Below, in pieces: positions 54,441 to 61,617 of a stretch of 64,000 bases of DNA (the stretch's first letter is position 1; each line of letters opens with the position of its first letter). This stretch comes from Longicatena caecimuris (GTDB lineage: Bacteria > Bacillota_I > Bacilli_A > Erysipelotrichales > Erysipelotrichaceae). Position numbers and translations under genes: made by a program. The notes under the pieces are model-generated. The model saw only the letters and a list, made by a program, of their open reading frames with translations. It did not search any database and was not told where the DNA came from. The stretch is from NCBI RefSeq assembly GCF_004341945.1, contig NZ_SMBP01000014.1:1-64000 (forward strand), given 5' to 3'.

Positions 54441-54926
54441 CTATGAAGCCGACTTACGCACAGTAACCTCTGCACAGACCAACCTAGCTATATGCTCCGC
54501 TGTTTCGTTTGTCAGTAGGAAGAACATTCCGTCATTACGGCATTTTTTATGTGTATCGCCATTTAATGTATAAACAAAACCTTTAACACAGGTATCGCTA
54601 CAAGCAGTAGGGTCAATAAGTCTCTTACAGTCACGAGAAGTAGTCATTTTCTTTTGCATTTCAGCAGGCAAAGAAGCGATTATATCCTCATACTTGCCAG
54701 CATTGTCTCCGTAAATACGTGCCAAAACCCCCGACTTCCGAAACACCCAATTCATTACAGTTTTCTTCTCTAGTTGGTATGAAGCAGCATAACCGCTCTT
54801 TGCTTCCTTGATTACAAGGTCACAGCCTTGTTCAATAAGTTTGTTATTAAGTTTCTCGACAAATGCTTGATATTCTGGTGCAACTGCCGATAGAAACTCT
54901 TTGAACGAACCCTTTTCTTTTGCCAT
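54441..54926 (-). CDS. Hypothetical cargo protein, 161 aa
   Basis: Unrecognised. The start MAKEKGSFKEFLSAVAPEYQ, a middle CKRLIDPTACSDTCVKGFVY with three cysteines plus a later CRND, and FFLLTNETAEHIARLVCAEV suggest a small globular, possibly metal-binding protein. ATG at 54926 has GGAGGG upstream. It interrupts the ardA-orf19 backbone junction with its own promoter and terminator, as a self-contained insert. Confidence 0.7.
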   Translation of the reverse strand: MAKEKGSFKEFLSAVAPEYQAFVEKLNNKLIEQGCDLVIKEAKSGYAASYQLEKKTVMNWVFRKSGVLARIYGDNAGKYEDIIASLPAEMQKKMTTSRDCKRLIDPTACSDTCVKGFVYTLNGDTHKKCRNDGMFFLLTNETAEHIARLVCAEVTVRKSAS

Positions 54927-54975
54927 TACCTTTTCCCTCCATAAAATTCTAATTTCTCTGTTTCTTCGTACCCAC

Positions 54976-55004
54976 ATTATATCATTTCTAAATTGTCATA
55001 ACAA
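54976..55004 (-). promoter_or_regulatory. Promoter of the 54441-54926 insert
   Basis: Minus strand TTGTTA (54999-55004), a 17-base spacer, TATAAT (54976-54981). The motif AATGATATAATGTGG at its -10 is close to one at 60113-60127 in the other insert. Confidence 0.7.
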
Positions 55005-55013
55005 TGAAATTCG

Positions 55014-55235
55014 CTACGCTCCAATAATCTTATTGAACAGCTCTAACAATACGTCTTTGACACCGCCAGCATTAAATACCAATCCAACAGCGACAAGGGC
55101 AACCACCAAGAAGCCGATGAGCTTTGAAAACTCACGCTTAAACCCTAAGTAGATACCAATTACCACGATAGCCATAAGCACAAGTGATTGTGCGTTGCTT
55201 AAAAACCATGTGTATAAATTTTGTCCGAAATTCAT
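55014..55235 (-). CDS. Conjugal transfer protein (Tn916 Orf19)
   Basis: A 73-residue membrane protein with two helices (SLVLMAIVVIGIYLGF and LIGFLVVALVAVGLVF). It matches the small Orf19-type membrane protein that follows the relaxase in Tn916. The start directly follows the stop codon of the DUF3789 gene. Confidence 0.9.
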   Translation of the reverse strand: MNFGQNLYTWFLSNAQSLVLMAIVVIGIYLGFKREFSKLIGFLVVALVAVGLVFNAGGVKDVLLELFNKIIGA

Positions 55236-55370
55236 TTATTTGTCCTCACTTTCTTTTAATCGTTCCATTTCTTTGTCTGCTTCTTTTCCTGCCTGCATTA
55301 AACACATCAGTATTACGCCCAGCCCCATGCCAAGCGTAAGGAAAAGAAAATCAAATAGTATTCGTTCCAT
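55236..55370 (-). CDS. DUF3789-like small membrane protein, 44 aa
   Basis: Minus-strand ATG at 55370 encodes MERILFDFLFLTLGMGLGVI and ends MERLKESEDK. It has one N-terminal membrane helix and a charged tail, with AGGAG 8 bases upstream. Small proteins of this kind (DUF3789) are frequent between orf19 and orf20 in Tn916-like elements. The stop codon abuts the orf19 start. Confidence 0.82.
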   Translation of the reverse strand: MERILFDFLFLTLGMGLGVILMCLMQAGKEADKEMERLKESEDK

Positions 55371-55384
55371 GTTTCCATGCTCCT

Positions 55385-56548
55385 TTACTTTACTATAACT
55401 TCCTCTGGGGAAGCGGTCTGTTGTGCAATTATCTGTTCGTGTTTCTCTGTCAGCTTTGTATGCTTTCTTATTTCTTTGAGATAATCGACACCCGTTTTCT
55501 TTGCGATTTCTTCCAGCATTTTAAGCGTCGGGTCTACCTGTCTTTCCACCCACCTTAATGTACGCTCCAGCGTATAAGGTTCTGGCTGTGAAGTTAATTT
55601 CAAAGGTGGTCGTCCCTCGCCAATGAACCAAGCCCAGCGTGCATTGGTTTTCCATTCGCTTTTTCGTTTATCTGGTTCTTTATCAGCAAAACGGATATAA
55701 CGGTTGATAATCGAAAATGCCGTCCTTTCTGCGTCGTAATAAGTCAGCAAATCTCGGACGGCATAATAAGCACGTTCATCTTTCAAGCGGATTTCAAATC
55801 GGTTCTTTATCGGGACTTCCTCAATCGGTATTCCCAGCTTTGCGTACTGCTCATAATTCTTTTCATACACACAGAAGTAAACCTCTGATTTCAAAGAACC
55901 GATATACAGCGTATGTCCCATGCCTGCCTTGTCAGCTTCGTTGTGCTTTACCAGCTCGCCAGAAGCGTAAGACTTAAAGGAACGGAACACAGAAACACAT
56001 TCCTCACTTGTGCATCTAGCGGTCAGATCTGGAATATCCAGTATGCCCGCTTTGTCATTGATTGCCAAATCAAGACGTTTCATCACACCGCCCTCAATGA
56101 GTACGTCCATGAAGAAGTCATACCAGCTTCGCTCTTGTGCCAGCAGGTAGCTTTCAAATTGGCGACAGCCTTTGCCTTTGAGTTCTAAAAGTACGCCTTT
56201 TTCTTCATCTTGTGAAGTGTAAACAAACACGTCCCCGATATAGTAATGCTCGGTGTATTTGTAGTGCCCGTAATCTTCATGGAGCATATAGTCGATATTC
56301 AGTTTCAGAATATTCTTGATAACGTGCTTAATATCCATTGTGGGAAAACGGATACGCACATAATCGAACAGCAGGAACAGCGGTTCGTCGGGATTGAATT
56401 TTTCAACAGCTTCCAACAGCTTTGTTTTCATATCCTCGGTAAGTGCCACCGTTCCAGCTTCGATACGGTTTAAATGTTCACGGCTGATACCAGCCATGAG
56501 TGCAAGTCTTGTCTGCGATACGCCGTAATCGCTACGTTTCGCTTTCAA
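55385..56548 (-). CDS. Relaxase/replication initiation factor (Tn916 Orf20, MobT family)
   Basis: At least 387 residues. An N-terminal XRE-like helix-turn-helix (GVSQTRLALMAGISREHLNR) precedes a Rep_trans-type catalytic domain (MKRLDLAINDKAG and KNRFEIRLKDERAYYAVRDL). It nicks oriT and drives rolling-circle transfer. The reading opens with TTG at 56548. An in-frame CTG at 56575 (LKDNDFLTVLK), 8 bases after GGGGG, would give the fuller N-terminus expected of the family. Confidence 0.92.
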   Translation of the reverse strand: MKAKRSDYGVSQTRLALMAGISREHLNRIEAGTVALTEDMKTKLLEAVEKFNPDEPLFLLFDYVRIRFPTMDIKHVIKNILKLNIDYMLHEDYGHYKYTEHYYIGDVFVYTSQDEEKGVLLELKGKGCRQFESYLLAQERSWYDFFMDVLIEGGVMKRLDLAINDKAGILDIPDLTARCTSEECVSVFRSFKSYASGELVKHNEADKAGMGHTLYIGSLKSEVYFCVYEKNYEQYAKLGIPIEEVPIKNRFEIRLKDERAYYAVRDLLTYYDAERTAFSIINRYIRFADKEPDKRKSEWKTNARWAWFIGEGRPPLKLTSQPEPYTLERTLRWVERQVDPTLKMLEEIAKKTGVDYLKEIRKHTKLTEKHEQIIAQQTASPEEVIVK

Positions 56549-56702
56549 GACGGTTAAAAAATCATTATCTTTCAGTTACGATACCCCCAATCTATGAAAT
56601 TGTGATATTTTAAGGCTCATATCACAAAAGACTGAAACTTGTAAAAAGCCTTATGCCATGCGGACTTCCAAGACTTTTTATACCAGTTTCCAATGTATTT
56701 GT

Positions 56703-56727
56703 GCCCCTCTGTTAGATACTGAGGGGC
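56703..56727 (-). other. oriT core (nic region) of the ICE
   Basis: GCCCCTC / GAGGGGC arms flank AGTATCTAACA on the minus strand, in the orf20-orf21 gap. As I recall them, ICEBs1 and Tn916 oriT both carry C-rich arms around a similar CTAACA-containing centre. A second hairpin (GCTGGCGTGGC / GCCACACCAGC, 56736-56761) lies beside it and could be part of oriT or a single-strand origin. Confidence 0.82.
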
Positions 56728-56766
56728 TTGTATCTGCTGGCGTGGCTGACGCCACACCAGCAACGG

Positions 56767-58161
56767 CTAGTCCGTTCCATCGCCTTTCGCTTCGCACGTC
56801 GCCGTCCCGTCCTGCCTTGCGTATGCAAGAGAAGCTATGGTCTGTAAAAAGTCATGTCCTTTTGGTACAAGGGGAGTGTAAAATTCACTTATGACGCTTG
56901 TTCCTACATCACAATAACCACGTCCTTTGATACGCTTCTGGAAAAACTGTTTCTTCACATCAGAACCGAACAGCATACCATACCCAAGCTCGCTGATACG
57001 TCCCAAACCGACACGGAAGTTGAAATTATCCCTTATCCCGTCGCTGAAATACTTAGCGTCTGGTCGCTGGCAGGCAACGATAAGAAAATATCCTGCTTGT
57101 CGTCCCAGCATGACGATTTTCTTTAGCTGGCTTAACAGTCCGATACTTTCCTTTGTCCCCAGCATTTCAAAGAACGCCACATATTCATCAAAGATAAGGA
57201 AGTGAGGAGCAAGTCCCAAGTAAGCGTAGTTTTCGCCCGTCTTATAGTTAGTGTGCTGTTTCATATCTTCACTACGCTGTACCATGCCGTTATAAAAGGC
57301 ATTGACGCAATCAATCATATCTTCTTTGGTATGATACACATTTCCCATGACTGTCCCCAAATCTGCCAAGTCTGCATTTTTAGGGTCTAAGATGTAAAGC
57401 TCTGCGTTGGTCTGCAAGAGTGCTTCAATGAGCGTCAGCAGAAAATAGGTTTTACCGCCACCCGTTCCACCAGCAATCAAAGCATGAGGAAGTGCGTCAT
57501 ATTCCCAGATAAGATTTTTCATCAGTCTAAGACAGCCGTTTTCTGCTTTCACTTCATCAATGGAGATACGGTTTGCGACCATATCATAAAGCAGGGTGTA
57601 CTCAATATAGCCGTCATGGAGCGTCTTGTCGGTCAGCTCACAATATAAACCGCTTTCCAGCTTATCCTCTAACCGTAAGAGCTGGTCTTGATACTTTCCT
57701 AATGTGATTTCACAGCGGATATGAAGCAGTCCTTTTTCCATTTGATAATAGATTTTAGGAAACCAGACGATTTTTTCCCTTGATCTGCTTTGCAGGTCAG
57801 TAAAAAAACCGCTGTCTTGTACGGTATCTGCTTCATACCACTTATTTTCCAGTATCATTCTTGCCAGCTTTTGACGGTGCAGGAGCTTCTTGAAACTGTC
57901 ATAACAGAAGCGGTAATACAGAAAAGCGACCAATGCACAAACACCAGTCGCTATCAGTATGGTTATGAAGTTGTAAGGGGAAATCGTCAAGTCATTGTCT
58001 AATAAGCTGAAATATTCCCAATCGATACACATAAGTTGTTTTATATTCAGTAGCAGGAGAACCGCAACAAATACAAACAGAAGCGTTCCTATGGAAAAGT
58101 GATAGACAAGATTCTTGTCGCTGGCTCTGATACGGTGTCCTTTGTTTAATATCTTTCTCAT
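56767..58161 (-). CDS. tcpA: FtsK/SpoIIIE-type coupling protein (Tn916 Orf21)
   Basis: A 464-residue T4CP-like ATPase. Two N-terminal membrane helices (LLFVFVAVLLLLNIKQL and NFITILIATGVCALVAFLYY) precede the FtsK domain with Walker A IAGGTGGGKTYFLL (about 230) and Walker B HFLIFDEYVAFFEML. It brings the relaxase-bound strand to the channel. Full length. Confidence 0.95.
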   Translation of the reverse strand: MRKILNKGHRIRASDKNLVYHFSIGTLLFVFVAVLLLLNIKQLMCIDWEYFSLLDNDLTISPYNFITILIATGVCALVAFLYYRFCYDSFKKLLHRQKLARMILENKWYEADTVQDSGFFTDLQSRSREKIVWFPKIYYQMEKGLLHIRCEITLGKYQDQLLRLEDKLESGLYCELTDKTLHDGYIEYTLLYDMVANRISIDEVKAENGCLRLMKNLIWEYDALPHALIAGGTGGGKTYFLLTLIEALLQTNAELYILDPKNADLADLGTVMGNVYHTKEDMIDCVNAFYNGMVQRSEDMKQHTNYKTGENYAYLGLAPHFLIFDEYVAFFEMLGTKESIGLLSQLKKIVMLGRQAGYFLIVACQRPDAKYFSDGIRDNFNFRVGLGRISELGYGMLFGSDVKKQFFQKRIKGRGYCDVGTSVISEFYTPLVPKGHDFLQTIASLAYARQDGTATCEAKGDGTD

Positions 58162-58187
58162 AAATCAATCACTCCTTTCTAGGTATG

Positions 58188-58220
58188 AAAAAAGCAGTCA
58201 ATCCTAAGACTAACTGCTTT
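58188..58220 (-). terminator. Terminator downstream of the orf22-side insert
   Basis: AAAGCAGT / ACTGCTTT stem with TTTTTT on the minus strand, upstream of orf21. Like 54330-54362, it sits at the downstream edge of an insert and is followed (plus strand) by a TGTATGG/TGTATGTGGG-type sequence. Confidence 0.8.
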
Positions 58221-58260
58221 GTGTGTATGGATATAAAATTGACAAACTGAAATTTTAAAA

Positions 58261-58803
58261 TCACTTTTTCTTGATAAGTTTCAGTTTTATATTTCTTCTG
58301 TTGGCAATCTTCTGAAACACCTCTACCACATACAAGCATTGTGCCTGAAATGATAGTAAGGTCAATTCGTCATTGGATTGTATTTGTTTCATTGCTTCTT
58401 GCAATTCTGAAAGTTCTAGTAAATTGACTGTCACACAAAAGAAAGTTTTCCTACGCCCATCATTATAGTTAGAAAGTAAGTAAGAAAGAATTTGTGTTTT
58501 TTCCTGCTGTTCAAGATTATATTGCTCAATGCCTATGTTTTTCGCTCTTTCTAAATCTGCTTTTTGTCGTCTGCTCGTAATAAAAATATCATAATCATCA
58601 ATGTGTTGGTATTTTTCACATGGATATTGCTTACACTCATAGCAATATTCAATCTTTCCATGTTCAAGACTACATTTCGCAATTCTGCATGATTGATTAC
58701 CATTGCCACAACCGCCACAGTAATTTCCCAAAAGCATAGGGCATAGTCCACAATTCAATCCGCAAAGAGAAAATAATTGGTTTTTGCGTTCAAATCCTTT
58801 CAT
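58261..58803 (-). CDS. DUF3795-family cysteine-rich protein
   Basis: A 180-residue protein with an N-terminal cysteine cluster (SLCGLNCGLCPMLLGNYCGG, then CRIAKC and CYECKQYPCEKY), typical of DUF3795. Probably metal-binding, function unknown. AT-rich. It is one of four single-gene inserts between orf21 and orf22. Confidence 0.82.
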   Translation of the reverse strand: MKGFERKNQLFSLCGLNCGLCPMLLGNYCGGCGNGNQSCRIAKCSLEHGKIEYCYECKQYPCEKYQHIDDYDIFITSRRQKADLERAKNIGIEQYNLEQQEKTQILSYLLSNYNDGRRKTFFCVTVNLLELSELQEAMKQIQSNDELTLLSFQAQCLYVVEVFQKIANRRNIKLKLIKKK

Positions 58804-58822
58804 AGTATTAGTCTCCTAACTT

Positions 58823-58868
58823 CAAATTTATCTTTGGATTTATTGACTTTTACAAACTGGAATTTATC
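58823..58868. repeat. Intergenic repeat, copy A
   Basis: About 47 bases matching 59591-59636 at roughly 40 of 47 positions, including ATTGACTT and GAATTTATC. It covers the stop codon of the transglutaminase-like gene. Shorter relatives lie at 54393-54422 and 58236-58264. Confidence 0.7.
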
Positions 58869-59568
58869 AATCAGCATTTCTTATCTCTCTTATATTGCGA
58901 TTCATTAAATGTCTGCCTAAATTTCTATATAGAAAGGCTTTAAATACGGACATTTCTTGGTGATGTTCTTTAAGTAAATCGTCTGGGCAATCATATATTC
59001 CGAAGTCTTGACTGATTCCTTCGCTTTGAATATAAGTATTGTTTCGCTCAAAATCAATTACAGGATTGCGGAAATCTTTTACAGCAACACCATATCCGCA
59101 AAAAGCACCTATACAAGTAGCATTTATGCTCTGTAATCTTGAGAGGTATTCTTTATCTAAAATAAATGCCTCAAGTTCATACCATACTCCGTCCAAATAA
59201 ACTTCTACCCAACTATGAAAAATATTTTTAGGGGCATTTTTATATACAATGCCAGTCATTGCACCTTTTTGTAATTTTTTATCAATCGTAAATCCATGTA
59301 TTCGGCATGGGACATTTACTCCACGAAGTAATGCCATGAAAAGCGTTCCTTTTGTATTACATTGTCCATATCCATCAGATAAAACTTCTGATGCCGAAAT
59401 ACTATCATCCACATTATATCCGAATAAAATTTCATCACGAACAAAATTGTATATCTGCTTGATACGATTGTATATATCAACATCTTTCCATTCTCTATCA
59501 CTTATTAAATGTTGTATATTGACATCTGAAAAGTTTAACATAGGTGTTTCTCTCAAATACTTCTCCAT
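58867..59568 (-). CDS. Transglutaminase-like cysteine protease family protein
   Basis: A 233-residue protein. The catalytic Cys is in DGYGQCNTKGTLFMALLRG (about 96), His in FHSWVEVYLDG (about 138), and a following Asp or Glu in WYELEAFILD completes the triad seen in bacterial transglutaminase-like domains. No signal peptide, so it is cytoplasmic. The target is unknown. Confidence 0.85.
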   Translation of the reverse strand: MEKYLRETPMLNFSDVNIQHLISDREWKDVDIYNRIKQIYNFVRDEILFGYNVDDSISASEVLSDGYGQCNTKGTLFMALLRGVNVPCRIHGFTIDKKLQKGAMTGIVYKNAPKNIFHSWVEVYLDGVWYELEAFILDKEYLSRLQSINATCIGAFCGYGVAVKDFRNPVIDFERNNTYIQSEGISQDFGIYDCPDDLLKEHHQEMSVFKAFLYRNLGRHLMNRNIREIRNAD

Positions 59569-59590
59569 ATAATTTACCCTCTCAAAAATT

Positions 59591-59636
59591 CTAATTTATC
59601 TTTGTATTTATTGACTTCCACAAACAAGAATTTATC
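59591..59636. repeat. Intergenic repeat, copy B
   Basis: The partner of 58823-58868. It covers the stop codon of the VOC-family gene. The two copies bracket the transglutaminase-like gene. Confidence 0.7.
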
Positions 59637-60072
59637 GCATACAAGCATTTATAAATTTCATAGGTACATCCATACGTTCTGCAACTTGTTCTGGTGTCAT
59701 TCCACTATTTAAGAAACGCTTGCACACTATCTTCATGTTTTCTCCAACTTCGATAATATGTTTATCTGGGTTATAAAAGCGGACTACACGCTGTCCCCAT
59801 GAATGCTCTATAATAGGGTGGACATATTCAATATCATATTCTTTCAGCCTATCAGCAAATTTATCAAAATCATCTTCTTCAAAATAGACTTTAAAATTGT
59901 TACCACCAAAAGAAATATCACTTGTACCGATAAACTCTTTGTATGTTTCACTTGTCTGTAAGGCTAAGCCACCTGTTAAAGTTTTATTTGCTCCAAAATC
60001 CATAATGACATGAAGTCCAAAAACCTTTTTATAAAACTCAACTGATTTATCTATATCAGTTACTACCAACAT
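59632..60072 (-). CDS. VOC (glyoxalase/bleomycin-resistance-like) family protein
   Basis: A 146-residue vicinal-oxygen-chelate fold protein. VTDIDKSVEFYKKVFGLHVI and RVVRFYNPDKHIIEVGENM are typical, and a C-terminal helical extension (PEQVAERMDVPMKFINACM) follows. Only some of the usual metal ligands can be assigned (His in EHSWGQ, Glu in IIEVGE). Detoxification or drug binding is possible. It has a TATAAT just upstream at 60114-60119. Confidence 0.85.
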   Translation of the reverse strand: MLVVTDIDKSVEFYKKVFGLHVIMDFGANKTLTGGLALQTSETYKEFIGTSDISFGGNNFKVYFEEDDFDKFADRLKEYDIEYVHPIIEHSWGQRVVRFYNPDKHIIEVGENMKIVCKRFLNSGMTPEQVAERMDVPMKFINACMR

Positions 60073-60144
60073 AGGGTTTTTAAATATCGTCGGCTCTTTG
60101 AATATCCGAATATATCCACATTATATCATTGCAAATTCTAATAC

Positions 60145-60594
60145 TTATATCTTCCTTTTCTTAAATTTTTCCTTTGCATATTCATAGGCTTCTTGAATAA
60201 GTGGTTTCAATTCTTCAAATTTTTGCTCTGTAGGGTTTAAAATACAGACCCAGCCCATCCATGCGTATATAGGGTGTGGCATTAGTTGATTGCTGGAAGT
60301 AAAATCATATTCCATTTCTACGATACCGCCTTTTATTGGTCGCTTAGGGATACCGCCAAACATATTTACAAATGTATTTTTTCTCAACCCCATATTTACA
60401 CGGTATATGTTTTCTCTATCAAGATTAGAGCTTTTATCATTCTCGCCGTCTTTTTCTTTAACAGTAAGAATATACACCCCACGTTTAAGCGTATTATTAG
60501 GATTGTAAAATATACCTTTTTCTCCCCAGCTATTTACTAAAACAGTACCTTCCAAGTTATTAAGACAATATTGTAATATCTTATCTGGTGTCAT
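60145..60594 (-). CDS. DUF6194-like protein, 149 aa
   Basis: Starts MTPDKILQYCLNNLEGTVLV and has SWGEKGIFYNPN and PHPIYAWMGWVCILNP near the end. The pattern resembles DUF6194, distantly MmcQ/YjbR-like. I do not know its function. It is the last of four single-gene inserts before orf22. Confidence 0.68.
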   Translation of the reverse strand: MTPDKILQYCLNNLEGTVLVNSWGEKGIFYNPNNTLKRGVYILTVKEKDGENDKSSNLDRENIYRVNMGLRKNTFVNMFGGIPKRPIKGGIVEMEYDFTSSNQLMPHPIYAWMGWVCILNPTEQKFEELKPLIQEAYEYAKEKFKKRKI

Positions 60595-60671
60595 AGATTG
60601 TACCTCTCTTTCAATTTACATATATGGTATAAATTATAACTGTGCCATTTATTTTTTTCAATGATATTGCT

Positions 60672-61055
60672 TTATTTTTTCGGCTGTCCCTGCGGAGCAT
60701 GGTTCTGTGTATTTCCAGCCTGACCGCCTTTGTTCTTCAATACAATATCATCAGCCTTGATATACCAATCAACCGTAGTCCCTCTAAAGTTGGCATTTGC
60801 CACCGTATCAGCTACGGGATTGATTAACTTCACTTCCTCATTGTAAGGAAAGTCCTTTACGGGAACGTCGGCAGGAATTGACACTTGTATCATGCGTTCC
60901 TGCACACTACATTTCAAATCATAGGTACGACGCTTGATTTCCTCGCTTGTCGTCCCGTCCTCATTTTCTACACGCACCTCATGTCGAAGTGCAGAGAATT
61001 TCAATACTCCAAAAGTTTTCTCGTTATCTAATACAATTCCATTTGCTAATCTCAT
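60672..61055 (-). CDS. Tn916 Orf22-like DUF961 protein
   Basis: About 127 residues. MRLANGIVLDNEKTFGVLKF and LINPVADTVANANFRGTTVD match the DUF961 family of ICE accessory proteins (Orf22/Orf23, YdcP). ATG at 61055 has AAGGGGG upstream. It lies 14 bases after orf23. The early position in the transfer operon suggests a regulatory or DNA-binding role. Confidence 0.9.
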   Translation of the reverse strand: MRLANGIVLDNEKTFGVLKFSALRHEVRVENEDGTTSEEIKRRTYDLKCSVQERMIQVSIPADVPVKDFPYNEEVKLINPVADTVANANFRGTTVDWYIKADDIVLKNKGGQAGNTQNHAPQGQPKK

Positions 61056-61069
61056 AATCAAATACCCCC

Positions 61070-61393
61070 TTATTTGCTTTCTGCTGGTAACATATCATCA
61101 GCCATTAAAATGTAGTTTGTAAATCCACGTCCTTTGACGTTGTAACCCTCTGCGGTAATGCGTGGGTTAATCAGTTTTACTTTCTGCTCTTGCTTAAAAT
61201 GCTTCTCGCCAGCTTTTGCAGGCAATATAACGATAATGTCGTCGGCTCTCTGAATATCCGAATACAAGTTGTAACTTCTTGATACGGGAGTGTAACGCCC
61301 ATTGATACGTTGCTGGTCTACTTTGTTTTCCCCTGCAAATTCCAAGTTTCCAAAAGTCTGTGCCACATTCGGCACGATATATTTTAATTCCAT
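61070..61393 (-). CDS. Tn916 Orf23-like DUF961 protein
   Basis: A 107-residue DUF961 paralogue of orf22: YIVPNVAQTFGNLEFAG and LINPRITAEGYNVKGRGFTN. It is the first small backbone gene downstream of the surface protein. Confidence 0.9.
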   Translation of the reverse strand: MELKYIVPNVAQTFGNLEFAGENKVDQQRINGRYTPVSRSYNLYSDIQRADDIIVILPAKAGEKHFKQEQKVKLINPRITAEGYNVKGRGFTNYILMADDMLPAESK

Positions 61394-61617
61394 ATTGTTT
61401 TACCTCGTTTCTTTCTTTAAGTTTGATTGATGTGTGTATTCTGGCATTTAGGAAAGTACCAGCAAGCCCCCAGATAGTAAAGGGTAAATAAATGCTAACG
61501 CACCCTTGACTATCCGTGTTCTTGCAGGTAATCGGCAGACAAGCCAGAATAGGTATAGTCTGCCTATCTAAGCTACGGCGGAGAGCGTGATTTTTCTTTT
61601 CTCATACAGCTACCGCC
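61394..61617. other. Non-coding spacer upstream of orf23
   Basis: About 220 bases with no gene. Short imperfect hairpins are present (AGATAGGCAG region around 61555-61575). In Tn916 the orf23 promoter lies in the matching gap. I could not pick a clean -35/-10 pair. Confidence 0.5.
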
